Below, piece by piece: positions 42,764 to 50,340 of a DNA stretch of 64,000 nt. A program made the translations under genes and the position numbers. Each line of letters starts with the position of its first letter. Position 1 is the stretch's first letter. This DNA is from Salipiger bermudensis HTCC2601 (GTDB lineage: Bacteria > Pseudomonadota > Alphaproteobacteria > Rhodobacterales > Rhodobacteraceae): NCBI RefSeq assembly GCF_000153725.1, contig NZ_DS022278.1, positions 154,566-218,565 of the forward strand, in the 5' to 3' direction. The notes beneath the pieces were generated by a model that worked only from the letters and a program-made list of their open reading frames with translations, did not search any database and was not told where the DNA came from.

Positions 42764-43482
42764 CGCGCGCCCTCACCGCCGCCCTCCTAGCCGGCACGAT
42801 ATCATTTCTGTCCCCCTGCGTGCTACCTCTTGTGCCAGGTTATGTCTCCTACGTAACCGGGCGCACAGCCGCTGAGGGCGGGGTGGTCGGCGCTTCGCCG
42901 TCGCGCGCGGTCTGGCTGAGCCTGTGTTTTGTCCTCGGCTTCTCCACCATCTTCATGGGACTTGGCGCATCCGCGACTGCAATGGGTCAGGCCCTGCTTC
43001 GGTGGCGGTATGAACTCAACCTCGTTGGGGGCGGCATCATCATTTTCTTCGGGCTCTTCATGATAGGAGCCGCGCGTGTTTCGGTCATGGAACGCGACTT
43101 CCGATTCAATCTCAACATCCCCGGGGGCCAACCCGCTGCGTCCTATGTCCTCGGTCTTGCCTTCGGTTTCGGCTGGACTCCGTGCATCGGCCCGATCCTC
43201 GGCGCGATCCTGACAGCCAGTGCGGCGAGTGCCACGATGGGCGAAGGTATCATGCTGCTTGCCGTCTATTCCGCCGGCCTTGGAATACCGTTTCTGATCG
43301 TGGCCGGATTCACCGACCAGATCGCGGGACGGTTGCGGGCCATCGGCCGGGTTGGCCGCCGCCTCCACCAGCTTGCGGGCATAGTGATGATCTTGATGGG
43401 GCTGGCGATGATGACAGGGCAGTTGAGCGCGCTGTCATACTGGATGCTCGACGTATTTCCGGTTCTGGGACGGATCGGATAG
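42634..43482 (+). CDS. ccdA: CcdA-type thiol-reductant membrane protein with IS-derived N-terminus
   Basis: The frame is open from an ATG at 42634, and its first 42 or so codons are IS5 sequence read out of frame. The CcdA part begins LARALTAALLAGTISFLSPC at about 42759 and holds both redox cysteines (FLSPCVLPLVPGYVSYVTG and FGFGWTPCIGPILGAI) and six helices. CcdA passes electrons from thioredoxin to CcmG-like proteins. The native start seems lost; translation could begin at 42634 or at the TTG at 42759. Function may survive because both Cys remain. Confidence 0.82.
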   Translation: MLLAAFHEQPISRPLSYDQLVQLQRIAAQAGVPADLGRRRHHLARALTAALLAGTISFLSPCVLPLVPGYVSYVTGRTAAEGGVVGASPSRAVWLSLCFVLGFSTIFMGLGASATAMGQALLRWRYELNLVGGGIIIFFGLFMIGAARVSVMERDFRFNLNIPGGQPAASYVLGLAFGFGWTPCIGPILGAILTASAASATMGEGIMLLAVYSAGLGIPFLIVAGFTDQIAGRLRAIGRVGRRLHQLAGIVMILMGLAMMTGQLSALSYWMLDVFPVLGRIG

Positions 43483-43522
43483 CTCCATTAGTAGCAGCGT
43501 CTATTGATAACAGAAAATTTTC

Positions 43523-43553
43523 TTGAACCTCTAGTAGCTTTAGGAGTTAAGCC
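43523..43553 (+). promoter_or_regulatory. CadR/ZntR-type MerR-family promoter of LDT4
   Basis: TTGAAC (43523-43528), 19-base spacer CTCTAGTAGCTTTAGGAGT with a CTCTAG..TTTAGGAG dyad, -10 TAAGCC (43548-43553). It shares the wording of the Zn/Cd ATPase promoter and is placed about 120 bases before the LDT start, downstream of ccdA. Confidence 0.8.
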
Positions 43554-43675
43554 ACCGACAAAGAACGGCACCATGGAGCAAGTTGCCAATAACGCCTCAC
43601 TCCTTCCCGGGCGAACAACACTGCGTTCGGGGTAAGGTTCGGTTTGCCGTCCAATGCGTGAACGGAGCAATCTAT

Positions 43676-44341
43676 ATGCTGACAAGACGACATTTCATCC
43701 AGACGACCACCGCGCTGTTTTCGGCATCGATATCCAGCCCGCTCCTTGCAGACACGTGGCCTACCGATGCGCAGAAGGCAGCTTGGGACGCACAGGTTAC
43801 ACCTCCCGGCTACGACCCGGCCACGTCCAACCCTTGGGGCCTTCACCCTCGCTTCCTGCCACAGCGGGTCCTCGCGAAGGACGGACTTGTACCCGGTGAT
43901 ATCCATGTCGATGCTGTTGCGCGCTATCTCTACCACATCGAAGAAGGCGGCACGGCGATGCGCTATGGCGTGGCGATCGCGCGCGGTAAACTTTACGAAC
44001 CGGGCACCTATACGATCAAGCGCAAGGTCAGGTGGCCGCATTGGCAGCCGACACAAAACATGATCGACCGCGACCCAGAGCTTTACGCCGATATCGCTGA
44101 CGGTATGGAACCCGGACCTGAAAACGCGCTCGGATCGCGAGCCCTCTATCTCTTCGTCGGCGACCGAGACACCTATCTAAGGATTCACGGGACACCGTAT
44201 CCAAGAAGCATTGGCGGCCGTGCGAGTTCCGGCTGCGTCCGAATGGTCATGGCACACATCAATGATCTCTATCCCAACGTCGAGATTGGCTCGACGGCAT
44301 TCCTGTACTCGGCGGAAGACAGCGTCACCCCGAGAAGTTGA
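43676..44341 (+). CDS. L,D-transpeptidase with an RR leader (LDT4)
   Basis: 221 residues from the ATG at 43676 with ACGGAG before it; the frame extends 31 codons upstream without a better site. Leader LTRRHFIQTTTALFSASISS with a twin-arginine pair. YkuD domain: MEPGPENALGSRALYLFVGD, TYLRIHGTPYPRSIGG and Cys187 in SSGCVRM. It is a close paralogue of LDT3. A CadR-type promoter stands directly upstream, which puts a cell-wall enzyme in the divalent-metal regulon. Confidence 0.92.
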   Translation: MLTRRHFIQTTTALFSASISSPLLADTWPTDAQKAAWDAQVTPPGYDPATSNPWGLHPRFLPQRVLAKDGLVPGDIHVDAVARYLYHIEEGGTAMRYGVAIARGKLYEPGTYTIKRKVRWPHWQPTQNMIDRDPELYADIADGMEPGPENALGSRALYLFVGDRDTYLRIHGTPYPRSIGGRASSGCVRMVMAHINDLYPNVEIGSTAFLYSAEDSVTPRS

Positions 44342-44388
44342 CTGGCGCATCATGTGTTACGCGTGGGCTTGACGCATCTATGGGCTGA

Positions 44389-44661
44389 TCAGGACTGGCG
44401 CGAAGTGCAGATGGGGTTGCCACCTGCCGAGCGTAGCGGAACCAAGGTGTTTTCCACCGGACCGCTGTGTTCATACCAATAACAGCCATCCTCGGGACGA
44501 AGCCGCGCCGTGGTGAGATCCTGACCAGGCGCAGCAAGGGCAATGACGGCCTCGGGAACACTTCCCACTTCGTTGCGAGCGCCGCCGTCGTCCAGCGTTG
44601 GCACCGCGCAGCCAGCAAGCACCAATGTCGCTGCGATAATCGGCGCGTTTCGTTTCTGCAT
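44389..44661 (-). CDS. Small predicted lipoprotein
   Basis: 90 residues from the ATG at 44659-44661, preceded by GAGGTAG. Leader APIIAATLVLAGCAVP with a lipobox (LAGC). The mature part has EDGCYWYEHSGPVENTLVPL and ends with GGNPICTSRQ, giving two Cys that could pair. This compact C-x-W-Y pattern occurs in small Rhodobacteraceae lipoproteins of unknown role. It is convergent with LDT4 and lies between two CadR-type promoters. Confidence 0.7.
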   Translation of the reverse strand: MQKRNAPIIAATLVLAGCAVPTLDDGGARNEVGSVPEAVIALAAPGQDLTTARLRPEDGCYWYEHSGPVENTLVPLRSAGGNPICTSRQS

Positions 44662-44790
44662 GTCTACCTCACTCATTCTGATCGCTTCGTACCGGCAAGC
44701 GTTGCTCCAACCGCGTCGTTTCAAGGGGGCGGCTAGCTTCAAGCCTCCGCAGGGCGCCTTTCTTGCTGGACGAATATCCACTTGTTGCCC

Positions 44791-44821
44791 TTGAAGCTCT
44801 AGTTACTGTAGGGGCTATGTC
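44791..44821 (+). promoter_or_regulatory. CadR/ZntR-type promoter of the Zn/Cd/Pb ATPase
   Basis: TTGAAG (44791-44796), 19-base spacer CTCTAGTTACTGTAGGGGC with a CTCTAGT..ACTGTAGG dyad, -10 TATGTC (44816-44821). This is close to the known ZntR/CadR/PbrR operator pattern (CT..AG..ACT..AGGG). Confidence 0.88.
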
Positions 44822-44853
44822 AATGTGGAATCAATGAATCCTGAGGTCAATCC

Positions 44854-47208
44854 ATGTCTTCCGACGGCAACCGCAACGATCACGGCCATCCGGGTGATCA
44901 AGAGCATTCTGACCCAAGAGGCAACTCCTGTTGCGACGCCAGCAAGGACGTCGCGTCCACGGCGCCAGCGCCGTCTGGCGGAAGGAGCTTTCAGGTCTCC
45001 GGGCTCGATTGCGCCGAAGAGGTGGCGATCCTGAACCGGGTTGTCGGGCCGAAAGTGGGCGGAACCGAACACCTGGCATTCGACGTGATCAACGGGCGAA
45101 TGACCATCCTCGATAGCGCCGAGAGGATACCAGACGACGAAGTCACGCAGTTGGTCGCAACGACCGGCATGAGCGCCAAGCCATGGGATGCCGACAACGC
45201 AGCAGAGGACCAGGCGGCGCATCTGGCACGTCAGAAGCGCTTTACCTCGTTGAGCGGCGGCTTCTGGGCGGCGGGATTCCTTTTTCACATTGTCGAGACC
45301 GGCATGGGCGGCGCGCTCGGGCTCTTTGCGGGCCATGGCGAGGTGCCTATGCCTATGGTGGAAGCAGGGATCTTCGCCGTCGCGATTCTTTTTGGCGTCT
45401 GGCTTGTCGCGCCCAAGGCCTGGTCTTCGGCGCGGAGGCTTAGCCCCGACATGAACCTGCTCATGGTGGTGGCCGTCGCGGGCGCCATCGGCCTCGGCGA
45501 GTTTTTTGAGGCCGCGACGGTCGCCTTCTTCTTCTCGCTTTCGCTTTATCTTGAGAGCTGGAGCGTGGGGCGGGCGCGTAATGCGGTTTCCGCGCTCCTC
45601 GATCTGGCGCCGCCAACGGCGCGGGTTCTTTACGACGATGGATCTGAATCCGACGTTCCGGCCGCGGCCGTGGCAGTCAATGCAAGGTTTATCGTGCGCG
45701 GCGGCGACCGGATCCCCCTCGACGGTGAGGTCGTGGACGGGGCAGGGGCCGTCGATCAGGCCCCAATTACTGGGGAAAGCGCGCTAGTGCCCAAGGAACC
45801 AGGCGACGAGGTCTATGCCGGCACGATCAACGGCGAGGGCACACTGACGGTGCGGGCGACGAAGGCCGCCTCGGACACGGTGCTCGCGAAAATCATTCGC
45901 ATGGTGGGCGATGCCCATGCCCGCCGCGCGCCGGTCGAACAGTGGGTGGCCAAGTTCGCGCGCATCTACACACCCATCGTGATGGCTTTGGCGATCGCCA
46001 TCGCGCTGGTGCCGCCACTGCTGCTCGGCGGCGCCTGGGACTACTGGTTCTACAATGCTCTGGTCCTTCTGGTCATCGCATGTCCTTGCGCGCTGGTCAT
46101 TTCTACGCCGGTCTCCATCGTGGCAGCGCTGACCGCGTCGGCACGGGCGGGGGTGCTCATCAAGGGCGGCGCCTATGTCGAGGCGCCGGGGCGGACCACG
46201 GCACTGGCGATGGACAAGACCGGGACGATCACCATGGGCGAGCCTGAGGTGGCGGCGGTTCACCCACTGGTCGGCGTTTCCGCACGCGATCTCATGGCGC
46301 TGGCAGCAAGCCTGGAGGCGCGGTCTTCACACCCGCTGGCACGCGCCATCCTCTCGCGCGCCGAAGCCGATGGTGTTTCCGTGTCTGCCGCAGAGGACAC
46401 CCGTACCGTGCCCGGGCGCGGTCTGGAAGGACGCGCCGACGGGCGCGCTATCTGGCTCGGCTCGGATCGCTTCGCCGAAGAGAAGGGGTTCGGCAATGCC
46501 ATTCCGGCGGATCTGCGGGATCGGATCGAAGGGGCAGGGAGCACCCTCGTTGCCGTGGGTGACGAGACCGGCGTGACCGGCGTACTGGAGCTTCGCGACC
46601 GCATCCGCCCAGATGCAAAGGGGATCGTTGCGCGTCTGCATGCGCAGGGTGTGAAGACCATCGTGATGTTGACGGGCGACAACGAACGCACCGCGCGCGC
46701 GGTGGCAGCCGAAGTCGGCATCGACGAGGTGCGCGCCGAACTTTTGCCAGAAGACAAGGTGACGGCCATTGAGGAACTCGTCGAAAGCCACGACATGGTG
46801 GCGATGATCGGCGACGGTGTGAATGACGCACCGGCCATGGCGCGGGCGCATTATGCCATCGCCATGGGCGCTGTCGGATCGGATGCCGCGATCGAGACGG
46901 CCGACATCGCGCTGATGACCGACGACATCGGCAAGGTACCCTGGCTTATCGGCCATTCGCGCCGTGCCATGACGATCATCCACCAGAATATCGGCATATC
47001 GCTGGCGACCAAGGCGCTGTTCGTCGGGCTGACCGCGTTCGGTATGGCCTCAATGTGGGGCGCCATTGCTGCGGATGTAGGCGTGTCTCTGCTGGTGGTC
47101 GCCAACGCACTTCGGCTCCTGAACGGCCATCAGGTTGAGGCCGGGCCTTCAGGCGGAGAACCGGTGGGCGAGCAGATGGCGAAAGGAGCACTGGCGCACG
47201 GTCATTGA
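44854..47208 (+). CDS. zntA: Zn2+/Cd2+/Pb2+-exporting P1B-2 ATPase
   Basis: 784 residues. The N-terminus has a His/Asp-rich start (NDHGHPGDQEHSDPRGNSCC) and one degenerate HMA domain (FQVSGLDCAEEVAI). The membrane site is ACPCALV at Cys410 and Cys412, followed by the P1B-2 mark STPVSIVAALTASARAGVLI. The phospho-Asp454 is in MDKTGTITMGE and the hinge is [20 protein letters not shown]. It exports divalent soft metals. A CadR-type promoter is directly upstream; the regulator is probably the one at 55961. Confidence 0.93.
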   Translation: MSSDGNRNDHGHPGDQEHSDPRGNSCCDASKDVASTAPAPSGGRSFQVSGLDCAEEVAILNRVVGPKVGGTEHLAFDVINGRMTILDSAERIPDDEVTQLVATTGMSAKPWDADNAAEDQAAHLARQKRFTSLSGGFWAAGFLFHIVETGMGGALGLFAGHGEVPMPMVEAGIFAVAILFGVWLVAPKAWSSARRLSPDMNLLMVVAVAGAIGLGEFFEAATVAFFFSLSLYLESWSVGRARNAVSALLDLAPPTARVLYDDGSESDVPAAAVAVNARFIVRGGDRIPLDGEVVDGAGAVDQAPITGESALVPKEPGDEVYAGTINGEGTLTVRATKAASDTVLAKIIRMVGDAHARRAPVEQWVAKFARIYTPIVMALAIAIALVPPLLLGGAWDYWFYNALVLLVIACPCALVISTPVSIVAALTASARAGVLIKGGAYVEAPGRTTALAMDKTGTITMGEPEVAAVHPLVGVSARDLMALAASLEARSSHPLARAILSRAEADGVSVSAAEDTRTVPGRGLEGRADGRAIWLGSDRFAEEKGFGNAIPADLRDRIEGAGSTLVAVGDETGVTGVLELRDRIRPDAKGIVARLHAQGVKTIVMLTGDNERTARAVAAEVGIDEVRAELLPEDKVTAIEELVESHDMVAMIGDGVNDAPAMARAHYAIAMGAVGSDAAIETADIALMTDDIGKVPWLIGHSRRAMTIIHQNIGISLATKALFVGLTAFGMASMWGAIAADVGVSLLVVANALRLLNGHQVEAGPSGGEPVGEQMAKGALAHGH

Positions 47209-47492
47209 TCCGGCGGTTTCGGTAGCTCGATATCGCTTTTGCGGTCCAGCCACGCCAGCGCCCCGACAGAGAATTCCGAACCCCGGTAGGGTTCCGTCCA
47301 GGCGGTCTCGATGTCGTCCCAGGGCAGAGGCTCGAGATTTCCAAGAAAGAGCGTCAGACGGTAGGCCGCTGCCTCGGGAAGCCAAGGCGCCTCCTTGGCC
47401 GGCGTCGCGGCGACAGGTCCGGACAGGAGGAGCGCACTTGCGAGTGTGGCGAGCAGCACTCTCATAATATTTCGCATCACCACGGCCTCCAA
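47202..47492 (-). CDS. Small secreted protein of unknown function, divergent from mntR
   Basis: 91-96 residues; the ATG five codons in (47477) gives the cleaner leader NIMRVLLATLASALLLSGPV ending in AAT. The mature part of about 65 residues includes RLTLFLGNLEPLPWDDIETA and WTEPYRGSEFSVGALAWLDR, with no family recognised. An MntR-like palindrome lies directly upstream, so manganese- or iron-responsive control is likely. Its stop overlaps the ATPase gene end by seven bases, tail to tail. Confidence 0.65.
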   Translation of the reverse strand: MEAVVMRNIMRVLLATLASALLLSGPVAATPAKEAPWLPEAAAYRLTLFLGNLEPLPWDDIETAWTEPYRGSEFSVGALAWLDRKSDIELPKPPDQ

Positions 47493-47500
47493 AGTAAAAA

Positions 47501-47520
47501 GTTAGACATGGCTAACTTAT
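47501..47520. promoter_or_regulatory. MntR/DtxR-type operator
   Basis: AGTTAGACATGGCTAACTTA: the arms AGTTAGACA and TGGCTAACT pair at eight of nine positions. This matches the known MntR box style (TTAGxxATxxCTAA). It sits between two divergent starts, mntR itself and the small secreted protein, so both are probable targets. Confidence 0.75.
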
Positions 47521-47574
47521 CTACCCGAAGCAAACAAGTTGTCAATCCCGCTGTTTCGCTGCAAAGTCCCGAGT

Positions 47575-48033
47575 ATGACAAAGCTACAATCACAAGGGCG
47601 TGAGCCATTCGAAGCGGTCGACCGGGCTCCCGAGGCGCAGGCCGATGGCTTTGCGACCGTGCGTCAGGCACATGAAAGCGAGATGGCGGAGGATTACGTC
47701 GAACTGATCGCGGAACTGATCGAGACGCGCGGGGAGGCCAGACCGGTCGAGATCGCCGAGCGGCTTGGCGTGAAGCCGCCGACCGTGACCAAGAACATCT
47801 CGCGGCTCAAGGCTGCTGGTCTGGTCCGGCGGGAGCCATACCGCGCGATATTCCTCACCGATGCCGGGCAGGACCTCGCGGAGATCTGTCGACGCCGCCA
47901 CAGGGTCGTCGTCGCCTTTCTTCTGAGCCTGGGAATCGACGAAGAGACCGCGGAACGCGATGCGGAAGGGATCGAGCATCACGTCAGCGGGACGACATTG
48001 GAGGCGTTCGAGCGACGGCTCAATCAGAAATGA
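47575..48033 (+). CDS. mntR: MntR-type (DtxR family) metalloregulator
   Basis: 152 residues. N-terminal extension of about 40 residues, then a winged HTH (EIAERLGVKPPTVTKNISRL) and a dimerisation domain with metal ligands placed as in MntR: EMAEDYVELI, RRRHRVVVAFLLSLGI and EGIEHHVS. No SH3-like third domain, so it is MntR rather than DtxR/IdeR. The ATG at 47575 is preceded by GAGT. An MntR box lies 55 bases upstream. Confidence 0.92.
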   Translation: MTKLQSQGREPFEAVDRAPEAQADGFATVRQAHESEMAEDYVELIAELIETRGEARPVEIAERLGVKPPTVTKNISRLKAAGLVRREPYRAIFLTDAGQDLAEICRRRHRVVVAFLLSLGIDEETAERDAEGIEHHVSGTTLEAFERRLNQK

Positions 48034-48127
48034 GCTCGCCTAGATGCACATTCGCGCGATTCTCTATCGGGACCTCGAGCTATCAGGTCTTCAAGCCGCT
48101 GACACGTTTGCGCAATTTCGAAGCTCG

Positions 48128-48295
48128 CTAGCCGAGAACCCGCGACAGCACGATGGTTGCAAACAGGGCGACAAGTCCGAAGGCGATCGCAGACGCTACC
48201 GCATATTGGAGGATATCCAGGTGATTCCCCCTCCTCCGTCGTGCCAGATAGCCACCCCAGATCGCGCCTCCGATAGCGCTCACGATCACAAGCAT
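48128..48295 (-). CDS. Small two-TM protein coupled to lnt
   Basis: 55 residues: LVIVSAIGGAIWGGYLARRR, a basic turn, then ILQYAVASAIAFGLVALFATIVL. It has two membrane helices and no known family. Its ATG overlaps the lnt stop (TGATG), so it is translated with lnt and is the last gene of the long operon. The tight coupling is the main evidence that it is real. Confidence 0.6.
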   Translation of the reverse strand: MLVIVSAIGGAIWGGYLARRRRGNHLDILQYAVASAIAFGLVALFATIVLSRVLG

Positions 48296-49866
48296 CAGGA
48301 TACCTCCGTTCCAAAATGCCGCGCATCGGGATCTCGTCCGAGCAAACTGGCCAGCCAGCCGAAGACCCAGCACCCAAAAACAAGAACCAACAAGGTCCAG
48401 TCGCCGAACCGCGCATAGGGCGTTGGAGTACGCGCGCCCGGCAGGCCGGCATCAATGGTGCCTGTTTCCCCGGTATCAAGACGCGCGACGACATTTCCAT
48501 TGGCGTCGATGATCGCGGATATCCCAGTGTTGGCCGCCCGGACCACGGGAAGTCCCTCCTCGACCGCGCGCATCCGCGCGGAGGCGAGGTGCTGCTCGGG
48601 TCCGATGCTGGTTCCGAACCAGGCATCATTTGTGGCGTTGAATATCCAGTCGGGGCGGAAAAGGTCATCGACCACGTGGCCCGGAAAGATGATCTCGTAA
48701 CAGATCGCCACCGCGACCAGAGGCGCGCCAGGGATCGCCAGCGTGCGCGGCCCTGGTCCCGGCGTGAAATCGCCCAACCCTTCGGTCAGCCGCTCGATGG
48801 GCAGCCAGCCTTTCAGGGGCACATATTCCCCGAACGGAACAAGATGATGTTTTGCATACCCCGTCAGAACCTCGCCGCTGCCGTCATAGGCCTGAACCGT
48901 GTTGAAATATCTGGTTCCCCCATCGCCCTCCACTCGGTCAGGCGCACCTGTCAGTAGGATCCTGCCGTCTGGCAAAGCTGCAGATATCCGCGCGCGTGCC
49001 GCAGCATCTTCGTCCAGAAAGCCGGGGAAGGCCGTTTCCGGCCAAAGCAGCAAATCGAAACGTCCGGGTTGCGCGGACAAGCCCAGGTATTTTTCCAAGG
49101 TTCGCTGGCGGCTGCCCGGTACCCACTTCTCGACTTGTGGCACATTGCCTTGGACGATGCGCAAAGCAACGTCTGTCGGCGGCATGTCCTGCCCTGACCG
49201 AAGCGCACCGCCAACCCAGAAACCCGCCACAGCAACGGCGAAGAGCACGAGAACAGGCGCGCGTCTCTTTGGCGCCGCCACAGTCAACACACCTGGCAAT
49301 ATGCCGATGAAGACCGTGAGAAAGCCCAAACCGTAGCTTCCGACCCAGGCGGCGGGTTGGCGCAGGGCGGCATAGTCGACAAGGGCATAAGCGGCAAGGT
49401 TCCAGGGAAACCCTGTCAGGACATGACCCCGCAGCCATTCCGTGGCCACCCAGCAGGTTGCAAACAGCAGGCCCGCCGCAATGCCGCCGACAGCTCGGCG
49501 CTGCATGATGGCGGCAAAAAGCATCGCCGCCATGCCCGGGAAGATGGCAAGTCCGGCGGACAGACCCGCGACCGCCGGAATCGCCAGTGCGCCGAAACGT
49601 TCGGCATCGACGTAAAAGCTCTCGGCGATCCAGGAAATTCCAATCCCGAATTGGCCCAGTCCGAAAGCCCAACCGACAAGGAAAGCGCGCGAGGTTGAGA
49701 TGTTCCGGAGAACGATAAAGAGCACGGAGAAGGCGACAGGGACCGCGATGAGCCAAGAAAACGGCGGAAGAGTCAAAACCGTCAATCCGCCGGCAGCAAG
49801 GGCAAGACCCATGCGCTGGAACAGGTTCAGGTCCTCACTAACGAACTGCGGCAATCCCGGCTTCAT
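48295..49866 (-). CDS. lnt: Apolipoprotein N-acyltransferase Lnt
   Basis: 523 residues. Six N-terminal helices (LNLFQRMGLALAAGGLTVLT; PFSWLIAVPVAFSVLFIVL) are followed by a nitrilase-like periplasmic domain with the triad visible: Glu in LLLWPETAFPGF, Lys in GYAKHHLVPFGEYVP and Cys in VAICYEIIFPGH, plus a last helix (WTLLVLVFGCWVFGWLASLL). It adds the third acyl chain to mature lipoproteins. The ATG overlaps the lspA stop by four bases. Confidence 0.95.
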   Translation of the reverse strand: MKPGLPQFVSEDLNLFQRMGLALAAGGLTVLTLPPFSWLIAVPVAFSVLFIVLRNISTSRAFLVGWAFGLGQFGIGISWIAESFYVDAERFGALAIPAVAGLSAGLAIFPGMAAMLFAAIMQRRAVGGIAAGLLFATCWVATEWLRGHVLTGFPWNLAAYALVDYAALRQPAAWVGSYGLGFLTVFIGILPGVLTVAAPKRRAPVLVLFAVAVAGFWVGGALRSGQDMPPTDVALRIVQGNVPQVEKWVPGSRQRTLEKYLGLSAQPGRFDLLLWPETAFPGFLDEDAAARARISAALPDGRILLTGAPDRVEGDGGTRYFNTVQAYDGSGEVLTGYAKHHLVPFGEYVPLKGWLPIERLTEGLGDFTPGPGPRTLAIPGAPLVAVAICYEIIFPGHVVDDLFRPDWIFNATNDAWFGTSIGPEQHLASARMRAVEEGLPVVRAANTGISAIIDANGNVVARLDTGETGTIDAGLPGARTPTPYARFGDWTLLVLVFGCWVFGWLASLLGRDPDARHFGTEVS

Positions 49867-50336
49867 GAATCGGTCTGAAGTCGAGCGCCAACCCACGGCG
49901 CAATGAGCAGCAGCATCACGCCGCCAACCACAAAAACATCGGCCATGTTGAAGGCAGGCCAGTGCGCCGTCCCGATGTAGAAATCGAGGAAATCCGTCAC
50001 CGCACGATAGCGCAGGCGGTCCAGAATATTGCCGAGTGCACCGCCGATGATCGCACCATAGGCAATGGCCTCGACCCGGCTGCTGGTACGGACCAGCATG
50101 AACGCCAGCCAGACGCAGATGCCAAGCGCCAGTAAGACAAGGCTCCACCACGGCGCGCCGCCGAGAAGCCCGAAGGTCACTCCGTCATTGCGCAGGTAGA
50201 TGAGATTGAAGCCGGGAAAGACCGATACGCCGGAACTAAGAACAGTCGCATTGGACACAACGATTGCCTTCGTTGCCTGATCGACAAGAAAGGCGATCAG
50301 CGCAGCAAGCAGACCGACGAAGAGGCAAGTTCTCAT
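49863..50336 (-). CDS. lspA: Signal peptidase II LspA
   Basis: 157 residues with four membrane helices. Catalytic Asp pair in GGALGNILDRLRYRAVTDFL and FNMADVFVVGG; family pattern DQATKAIV near residue 19. It cleaves the lipoprotein leader before the diacylated Cys. LspA copies are often carried beside CadR and cation-efflux genes in mobile metal-resistance clusters; here lnt is linked too. Four-base overlap with lnt and five-base gap from the ZIP gene. Confidence 0.95.
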   Translation of the reverse strand: MRTCLFVGLLAALIAFLVDQATKAIVVSNATVLSSGVSVFPGFNLIYLRNDGVTFGLLGGAPWWSLVLLALGICVWLAFMLVRTSSRVEAIAYGAIIGGALGNILDRLRYRAVTDFLDFYIGTAHWPAFNMADVFVVGGVMLLLIAPWVGARLQTDS

Positions 50337-50340
50337 CAGC

